NCBI GenBank assembly: GCA_010093485.1
Contig: MU001497.1
Span: 920,513 to 984,512 of the forward strand
Origin: Karstenula rhodostoma CBS 690.94
Taxonomy: Eukaryota > Ascomycota > Dothideomycetes > Pleosporales > Didymosphaeriaceae
DNA: 64,000 nt
Direction: 5' to 3'
Below are positions 58,466 through 64,000 of the stretch, in pieces (within the stretch, counting starts at the first letter, position 1; each line of letters opens with the position of its first letter). The notes beneath the pieces were generated by a model. It was not told the origin of the DNA, ran no database searches, and saw nothing but the letters and a program-made list of their open reading frames with translations. Position numbers and translations under genes: made by a program.

Positions 58466-59548
58466 CTAATACTGCCAAAGGGGCCGTGCGTTCTGAGCCG
58501 CTTGAGCCTCGTCGTACCGCAGCATCGCCAGCTTATGCTCATGCTCCCGAATCATAGTCTGAATCTTGACATCCGCATACGGCACAAACCGCTTCGCTAG
58601 CGTCCTCGACGAAATGCGCTTCGTAGTCTCTTCCTCCACCAGCTGATCGTACCACCGATTGAGATCAAAGCTGTATGGCGGGACCGGCCGCTGCATCTTC
58701 ATCATGTCCCGCTGGAACTCCACGTCCGCGTTGAGCGGGCGGTACTGGTGCGGGATGATGTCGCGCCACGCCTCGGTCTGCAGGTCTGCGAGTGTAGGGA
58801 CAGCGCCGCCCTGTTCCTTCTTCTCCTTGATAAAATCGGCCTTGTTCATGACGGGCAAGACGCCGAGTGCAAAGTTCTGGAGTGATGCTCCGATCGCCCA
58901 TACATCCACTGCGGGCGTTTGCTTGCGTTGCCGCTCTGTGCGTGGAGGCCCAAATTCATAGGTCCCGTTGTACTTCCGGTGGGCGTTGGCCGGTTGCATC
59001 CGTGCGATGTCGCCGATCTTGAATGTAGGCAGCGTTGGCACACCCTCACCCTTCCACCCCACCGGTGAGAAGACGAGGATGTTCTCGGGCTTCAAGTCCC
59101 CGTGTATATGCGATTCTACCATCTTATTATGCAGCCAGTCCAGCGCCAGACTCATGTCCCGCAGGAACTTCCACAGCGTGATCTCCGGGACTCGCGTGTA
59201 AGACTGCATGATACGACGCCGATAGGAGCTGACGTCTCCATATTCCGCGAGCTCGAAGACAAGGGCGGGGCCGACGGGCTGATGCTGTAGAAGATATGTC
59301 AGAAGAGTGGCGATGTTCTCGTGGGGAGGTACCTTCTTGAGCGCTTCGATTTCCGCAAGCAGGTCTTTGGAGCGATCCGGGCTCCGCGGGACTTTCAAGG
59401 CAACAACTTGGCCCGTGGTGAGGTTCTCCCAGCGGCTGACGATACCTTCGGTGCCTTGGCCAATCTCCTGCACGAATTTGAAAAAATTGCGGAAGTTCTG
59501 GGCTGGGATAGATTGGGGCTGGTTTTGCGGTGGCATTTCAGGGTGCAT
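58466..59548 (-). CDS. atypical protein kinase
   Basis: A single exon encodes 360 aa with a eukaryotic protein-kinase fold. The glycine loop is IGQGTEGIV (residues 29-37), the VAIK-equivalent is VALKV with Lys52, the catalytic loop is HIHGDLKPENIL with Asp151, Lys153 and Asn156, the DFG-equivalent is GDIAR with Asp180, and subdomain IX is DVWAIGA. Two positions are unusual: Gly150 replaces the Arg of HRD, and Phe-Gly of DFG is Ile-Ala. The activation-segment end is GPPRTE rather than APE. The key Lys and both Asp residues remain, so activity is possible. The C-terminal 60 residues are helical and charged. No close named family is recognised; substrate and pathway are unknown. ATG 59548 fits the leader. 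Confidence 0.85.
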   Translation of the reverse strand: MHPEMPPQNQPQSIPAQNFRNFFKFVQEIGQGTEGIVSRWENLTTGQVVALKVPRSPDRSKDLLAEIEALKKVPPHENIATLLTYLLQHQPVGPALVFELAEYGDVSSYRRRIMQSYTRVPEITLWKFLRDMSLALDWLHNKMVESHIHGDLKPENILVFSPVGWKGEGVPTLPTFKIGDIARMQPANAHRKYNGTYEFGPPRTERQRKQTPAVDVWAIGASLQNFALGVLPVMNKADFIKEKKEQGGAVPTLADLQTEAWRDIIPHQYRPLNADVEFQRDMMKMQRPVPPYSFDLNRWYDQLVEEETTKRISSRTLAKRFVPYADVKIQTMIREHEHKLAMLRYDEAQAAQNARPLWQY

Positions 59549-60126
59549 TCTAGATGCTCAAGATCGGTGAAATGCCTGAACAAAAGTTTGAGTACACTGT
59601 ATTGTTCCACGAGGAGCAATGCAGTGCTAAATCTTTTGACCTGGTTACTGTAGGAAAGCGTGGACCTGGATTTGAGTCGTGACCTGCCAGGGTCAACGGA
59701 AGCCGTCGGTCGTAGTTTTCTTTAAGTGTCAGTGTCGCGCCAGGGTGATGAGATGTCGAGGTATTCCGCCGGTGCATGGGCCGCTCTTATAGCCAAAGTT
59801 GACGTATACATAGTGAAAGGGAGTGAAAACATCGCGTTGGTGGGCCGTGAGTAACAATGTTGGAAGTCAGACATTTGCAGACAGGGCAATGGTGTTTGTC
59901 GCAACTCATTGTAAAGCCACAATACATCGTAAGAGAACTCAACCTCGTATTGGATCAAAGTCTTGGATCGTGATGTAGAAGCGCGAGGTCTGGGTCTTGT
60001 TAATATTCCACCGGTAACATCAGTCACAACCAATACTTCCACGAACTAGATACCTCAAGAGCGTTTGGTGATGTGTGTAAAAGTTCTGTCGGTACGTGTT
60101 GTAAAACTTCAAGCCACACCTGACCT

Positions 60127-60423
60127 TTACCTGGCAAGATCCTCCAATAATCGCGTTGGTATGATCGTGCTGAGTGCTTGCACGTAGCCGTCAAGACCGA
60201 AATCGAGATCTCGGTCCGGCCACTGCCGCTTTGAAGCGAACGTCTTCTTGTACTCTTCAAGGTAGTCCACCTCGTACATGCCACTTTCCTCGCTATCATC
60301 CTCGCTATCATCCTCGCTATCATCCTCGCTATCATCCTCGCTATCATCCTCGCTATCATCCTCGCTATCATCCTCGCTATCATATATCAACGTCGATTTC
60401 CCCACGAAGATAGCGCCCAACAC
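60127..60423 (-). CDS. possible exon with Asp-Ser-Glu-Asp repeats
   Basis: A minus-strand open stretch of 98 codons. The minisatellite contributes about eight DSED units. The downstream flank is protein-like and acidic/aromatic (MYEVDYLEEYKKTFASKRQW, then PDRDLDFGLDGYVQALST), which is unlike the other frames. The start here is not an established ATG and the 5' part is unresolved. A GTAAAG donor near 60133 could continue the gene into the frame running to 60024. Because the unit is 12 bp, all six frames are open inside the repeat, so only the flank counts as evidence. Confidence 0.35.
   Translation of the reverse strand: MLGAIFVGKSTLIYDSEDDSEDDSEDDSEDDSEDDSEDDSEDDSEESGMYEVDYLEEYKKTFASKRQWPDRDLDFGLDGYVQALSTIIPTRLLEDLAR
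60288..60383. repeat. perfect 12-bp minisatellite, 8 copies
   Basis: The unit cctcgctatcat (minus strand atgatagcgagg) is repeated eight times with no mismatch. Being a multiple of three it keeps any frame; on the minus strand it reads Asp-Ser-Glu-Asp. Confidence 0.95.
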
Positions 60424-60805
60424 GCTTCGGGACTCCTTCCATCAAAGAATCGAAGGCAGGCTGGCTGATACTCGTTGATGATCTCATTTACTTTCCTTCT
60501 GAGGCAAACGTGATGCACGCGTTGGATGTGCCCATGATTGAGCATCGTGTACACCTCACCGAACGATGATAGACGTCGATGGCTCAGGGCGTTGTCTGTT
60601 GTTGTCCCAAGGAAAGTGGAGTTCGTCTTCTCCGCGCTCGGACAGGACGCCACAAATTAGCGCCACAGCATATCCCTGTCTCCGATACGGCGGCGGCGGG
60701 CGCATACAATTTTCTGGAGCGAGCATACAGTCATCGATTGATACCGCACTACACGCTTTCTTCCACCGTTGTACCTTCTTTTTTTTATTTTCCATAAAAA
60801 CAATC

Positions 60806-62281
60806 ATGGCTTCGCAAAAGAAAGTCGCAGAGAACATGCTTTGGGGAGGTCGATTCACACGTCAGTATCCCTCAATACTCCAACCGTCCTTATCGTCTAC
60901 GTTCAGACATGATGAAAGCGCACCAACTGACAGTCATGTAGAGGGCCTCGACCCGGTTATGGAGCAGTACAATGCCTCCCTGCCCTACGACCGCCTCTTC
61001 TACGCCCAAGACATCGCCGGTAGCATTGCATTCGCCCGCGCCAACCTCAACAACGACATCTTGACTCAGGATGAATTCGCAGCCATTGAGAAGGGCTTCG
61101 CACAGATCAAGGAAGAGTGGGCGTCGAACAGCTTCGAGGTCAAGGACAACGACGAAGACATACACACTGCGAACGAGCGGAGGCTGAGCGAGATCATCGG
61201 CAAGGACATCGGCGGGAAGCTGCACACGGGCCGGAGTCGCAACGAGCAGGTCGCCACGGACATGCGGCTGTGGCTGCGGGAGCAGCTACGGACGCTCGAG
61301 GGCTACCTGGTGCAGCTCATCAAGACGAGCGTGCAGCGCGCAGAGGCCGAAATCGACGTGCTCATGCCGGGCTACACGCACCTCCAGAAGGCGCAGCCCG
61401 TCCGCTGGTCCCACTGGGTGCTCTCCCACGCGACCGCCTTCTCCCAGGAGCTCGAGCGCCTGCGCGAGGTCATCAAGCGCGTAAACCGCTCGCCGCTCGG
61501 CTGCGGCGCCCTTGCCGGCAACCCCTTCAACATCGACCGCCACGCTATGGCCAAGGAACTCGGCTTCGAAGGCCTCCTGCCCAACTCCCTCAACGCCGTC
61601 GGCGACCGCGACTTCGTCTTCGAAACGATGCAGTGGGGCTCCAGCTTCATGCTCAAGATGTCGCGGTGGGCCGAGGACCTGATCATCTACTCGAGCTTGG
61701 AGTTCGGCTTCGTGAGGCTGGCAGACGCCTACTCCACGGGCAGCTCGCTCATGCCGCAGAAGAAGAACGCAGACTCGCTCGAGCTCATCAGGGGCAAGTC
61801 GGGCCGCGCCTTCGGACATATGGCCGGGCTGTACGTGACTATCAAGGGCCTGCCCACTACGTACAACAAGGACCTGCAGGAGTCGGTCGAGCCGCTCATC
61901 GACCACATCAAGACGGTGGGCGACTCGATGCAGATCGCCACGGGCGTGCTGTCGACGCTCACCATCAACCCGGAGAAGATGATGGCTGCGCTGGCGCCCG
62001 AGATGCTGGCGACCGAGTTCGCAGACTACCTTGTCAGGAAGGGCGTGCCGTTCCGCGAGGGCCACCACATCTCGGGACGTGTGGTTGCGTTGGCGGAGAC
62101 GGAGAATGTGCCCATGGACAAGCTGAGCTTGGAGCAGCTCAAGGGGATTGATTCGCGGTTGGGCGATGATGTGGTCGAGTGCCTGGACTACGAGCGCGCG
62201 GTGGAGCTGAAGAACGCGACAGGCGGCACCAGCAAGAGTGCGGTGAGGGAGCAGATCGAGATGCTGAAGAAGCAGCTATAG
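60806..62281 (+). CDS. arg4: argininosuccinate lyase
   Basis: Last step of arginine synthesis: splits argininosuccinate into arginine and fumarate, as a cytosolic homotetramer of the fumarase/aspartase family. Two exons, 60806-60860 and 60942-62281 (464 aa, the family length). The 81-nt intron (GTCAGT donor, ACTGAC branch, GTAG) contains no stop in frame, so only homology reveals it: splicing gives the family-typical WGGRFTQGLDPVMEQYNAS. Visible motifs are TGRSRNEQVATD, PGYTHLQKAQPV (general-acid His165), NPFNIDRHAMA and the superfamily signature GSSLMPQKKN at 285-294 with its catalytic Ser. The frame also runs 80 codons upstream, but MASQKK after a T-rich leader is the likely start. No TGACTC (Cpc1) site is seen within about 300 bases upstream. 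Confidence 0.96.
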   Translation: MASQKKVAENMLWGGRFTRQYPSILQPSLSSTFRHDESAPTDSHVEGLDPVMEQYNASLPYDRLFYAQDIAGSIAFARANLNNDILTQDEFAAIEKGFAQIKEEWASNSFEVKDNDEDIHTANERRLSEIIGKDIGGKLHTGRSRNEQVATDMRLWLREQLRTLEGYLVQLIKTSVQRAEAEIDVLMPGYTHLQKAQPVRWSHWVLSHATAFSQELERLREVIKRVNRSPLGCGALAGNPFNIDRHAMAKELGFEGLLPNSLNAVGDRDFVFETMQWGSSFMLKMSRWAEDLIIYSSLEFGFVRLADAYSTGSSLMPQKKNADSLELIRGKSGRAFGHMAGLYVTIKGLPTTYNKDLQESVEPLIDHIKTVGDSMQIATGVLSTLTINPEKMMAALAPEMLATEFADYLVRKGVPFREGHHISGRVVALAETENVPMDKLSLEQLKGIDSRLGDDVVECLDYERAVELKNATGGTSKSAVREQIEMLKKQL

Positions 62282-62872
62282 AGGATATCCGGCGCATCTG
62301 AAAGAGCAAAAAAGATGGTAGATGGAAACTTTACGCGAGATCACGAATAGATGAATACCCTTAATTCTTGTCCCTCCCTGCTTCGTTGATCCACCCGGCC
62401 TCTTGGTGACAATATACAATATATACCCTTGATTACCGATATGAGTGGGTGGATATTGAACTCTTTCACGCCGCGGCAAAACGCAGCACAGGAACGCGGT
62501 GGGGTTGCCGCAGCACGACCAGCTCAGACGGACCGACAAGTCTCTGTTGGAACATTGTCCATTGTCTCAGGTGGATCAGAGCATCACGCGCACAACAGCC
62601 GCAAAATTATTTGAAGTAGCATCGATTCAAAAGGGGGTATCTGTTACGCACGCAGTCATGACATGTTCAAGAATGCGCCCGTCATCCATCTCACGCTCCT
62701 CCTCAAACAAACGAAATTCATATCGTACACTTCCGTGCAGTTCGTGCCGTAGCAATGCATTACCACCTCGCTCTCCCCCACTCTCTCGCTTCGTTGCTTC
62801 GTCTTGGTCGCTTTCGCCGTCCAGACTACACGCCCACATCCCGCCTCAGACGCCCTTGACTCGCGTCAACAC
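62282..62872. other. intergenic between convergent genes
   Basis: About 590 bases of 3' flanking DNA of arg4 and the small membrane-protein gene. No gene is seen. Confidence 0.45.
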
Positions 62873-63144
62873 CTAGACTCTACTGGTGTGGTGGGTGGTG
62901 CGCGTCTTGACGCCGCGGCGCCGGGAGCCGCCGCGGCCGCAGGTGAGGCAGCTGATGATGATGTCGAAGAGGGCGACGATGCCGTTGATGATGGCGGTGC
63001 ACACGGCGCCGATGGCGTGGACAATGGTCATGAGGACATTGCCGATTGTGCGGAAGATGGATTTGATCTGGCGGGGCGTGTTAGTATTGCGAAGTCAACA
63101 AGGCGGGAGAGGGCGTGGCTTACGCAGGAGAGGACGGCGCCCAT
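62873..63144 (-). CDS. conserved small fungal membrane protein (71 aa)
   Basis: Two minus-strand exons: 63124-63144 encodes only MGAVLSC, and 62873-63067 encodes the rest. The 56-nt intron has donor GTAAGC, a perfect TACTAAC branch site and acceptor GCCAG, and is phase 0. The product is almost wholly one long hydrophobic/amphipathic stretch (IKSIFRTIGNVLMTIVHAIG, then AVCTAIINGIVALFDIIISC), followed by CLTCGRGGSRRRG and a basic tail. The repeated Ile-Gly/Ile-Asn-Gly pattern and the CLTCG end match a small protein family I recall from many Pezizomycotina, without known function. Cys7 near the N terminus and the CLTC pair could be lipidated (inference). It is below usual ORF cut-offs. Confidence 0.8.
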
Positions 63145-64000
63145 GGTGACGGTTGTGCGGGTTGTTGTTGTGGGTTTGGTTGGATGGGTAGCTGATGGTG
63201 GGGCAACGCTTTCGTTTGTGTGTGTTTGTGGTGGTGGTGTACTGAGGTATGTAGTAGCATGTCTATGCCTCTCGAGTGAGCCGCCTTCTTTATAAAGCGC
63301 ACGCATTCCTGCCGGTTCTCTGACCTGGCCAACGAGGCTGACGTCACACCCCAATCACCCAATCACCAATCACCCGCCTGCCCCCTCGCACCACACACGG
63401 TCCCGCACGCCGGCCGTCCCCATGCAAGCTCACCCGCAAACGCACATGGGCTGCGAAAACCTGCTCTGACCTGCTCTGACCAGCGACACACGACACGCGC
63501 CACGCCGCTTTGTCGGTCGCGGCAGTAGCGCCTTCCCAGCGCCGCCCAAAGCGGCAGTGATGTTCGCGTGCTCGCCCGATGCGGCCATGACGCAGCGCTG
63601 CTGATCCCTGCGACCCGCCCTCGCGCGCCACACACCTGCCCTGCATCACCGTCACCTCCAGCGCCCATCTCTGCTGAAAATTCCCGCCCGCAACTAACAA
63701 CAGCACGACAACAACAACGACAACGACAATGACGTAGCCCCAAGCCCGTCTGCTCCTCCTCCAACATCCATCCATCTCGGCTGCGGGGCCCATGCCTTGT
63801 TTCCCACCCCTGCCCGTGGCGTCACCACGCGCCGCCAGATTGCCAATCTCGAAAATTCGGTCCTCTTTCTCCCATTTTCCATGCTTGCTGTGCGTCCGTG
63901 CTGCCGTTCCAGACCTCTCGCTGAAATGACTGCACGAGCGGCTTGATATCAAGGCCTGCACGTGTGCCATGGTGAGAGACGAGCCATTGGTTGCCATTGG
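63145..64000. other. right-edge region, no gene recognised
   Basis: About 850 bases holding the promoter and leader of the 71-aa gene and GC-rich DNA with long motif-free minus-strand frames. Any gene to the right begins outside the window. Confidence 0.4.

Larger units (their letters stand above)
59549..60805. other. intergenic with minisatellite and possible acidic ORF
   Basis: About 1.26 kb between the kinase gene and argininosuccinate lyase. It holds the 12-bp minisatellite (60288-60383) and the possible minus-strand exon around it. The T-rich stretch just before 60806 (ttctttttttt) is the lyase leader. Confidence 0.45.

Noticed and set aside
60566..60805. 80-codon N-terminal extension of argininosuccinate lyase
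   Set aside because: The family starts at MASQKK-like positions, and the extension contains the T-rich leader translated as Phe runs.
61117..62151. 344-codon plus-strand frame and 260-codon minus-strand frame inside the lyase
   Set aside because: Both are shadows of the argininosuccinate lyase coding frame; composition is Arg/Gly-rich without motifs.
1..64000. CRISPR arrays, bacterial operons or Shine-Dalgarno sites
   Set aside because: The window is eukaryotic; no direct-repeat/spacer pattern was seen.

Overview
The window is nuclear DNA from a filamentous ascomycete (Pezizomycotina; the gene content suits Dothideomycetes, which is an inference). The reasons are compact genes on both strands with 44-100 nt introns carrying GTRNGT-type donors and CTRAY branch points, a eukaryotic tRNA-Lys with a Pol III T-run, and fungal marker families: a KRE6/SKN1 glucan-synthesis protein, the Ssn6 corepressor, an Msc7-type aldehyde dehydrogenase, an LtrA-like membrane protein and M35-like secreted proteins. 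Every multi-exon model below was built by hand from splice signals, reading phase and conserved motifs; no alignment or transcript data were available.

Layout. 0-6.4 kb: the 3' part of a glucokinase gene, tRNA-Lys(UUU), thioredoxin, a small charged protein and a C2H2-like zinc-binding protein. 8.1-13.8 kb: a metabolic block of a short-chain dehydrogenase divergent from a glutamine-synthetase-like enzyme, which converges on an Msc7-type aldehyde dehydrogenase whose reading frame is completed only by a 7-nt microexon. 13.8-19.8 kb: gene-poor DNA with two apparent relics (a Cse1 exportin fragment and the C-terminal motifs of an SF1 helicase), followed by a long GC-rich upstream region. 19.8-28.3 kb: the Ssn6/Cyc8 corepressor (8 exons), a probable mitochondrial protein of unknown function, and the KRE6/SKN1-like GH16 protein. 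28.3-42.9 kb: a GPI-anchored M35-like protein with a degenerate zinc site, a small membrane protein, an F-box-like protein, an MFS transporter, an LtrA-like membrane protein and a small secreted cysteine-containing protein. 43.5-52 kb: a disordered protein, then the GATOR2/SEA subunit Sea3 (Mtc5/WDR59) head-to-head with the K63-ubiquitin E2 Ubc13. 52-64 kb: gene-poor DNA, a small basic ORF, an atypical protein kinase, a 12-bp minisatellite encoding Asp-Ser-Glu-Asp, argininosuccinate lyase, and a 71-aa membrane protein that begins with a 21-nt exon.

Most genes are housekeeping. The window shows glucose phosphorylation (glucokinase), carbon/nitrogen transcriptional repression (Ssn6), amino-acid signalling to TORC1 (Sea3), arginine synthesis, thiol redox (thioredoxin), cell-wall glucan (Kre6) and K63 ubiquitination (Ubc13). 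It does not form one operon-like pathway. The only neighbourhood that might be functionally linked is the dehydrogenase / glutamine-synthetase-like / aldehyde dehydrogenase trio. No CRISPR, intact transposon or biosynthetic gene cluster was seen. The most unusual signals are the 7-nt microexon, a GC-AG intron, the metal-site-degenerate GPI-anchored M35 homologue, the two gene relics and two short spliced genes that simple ORF calling would miss.
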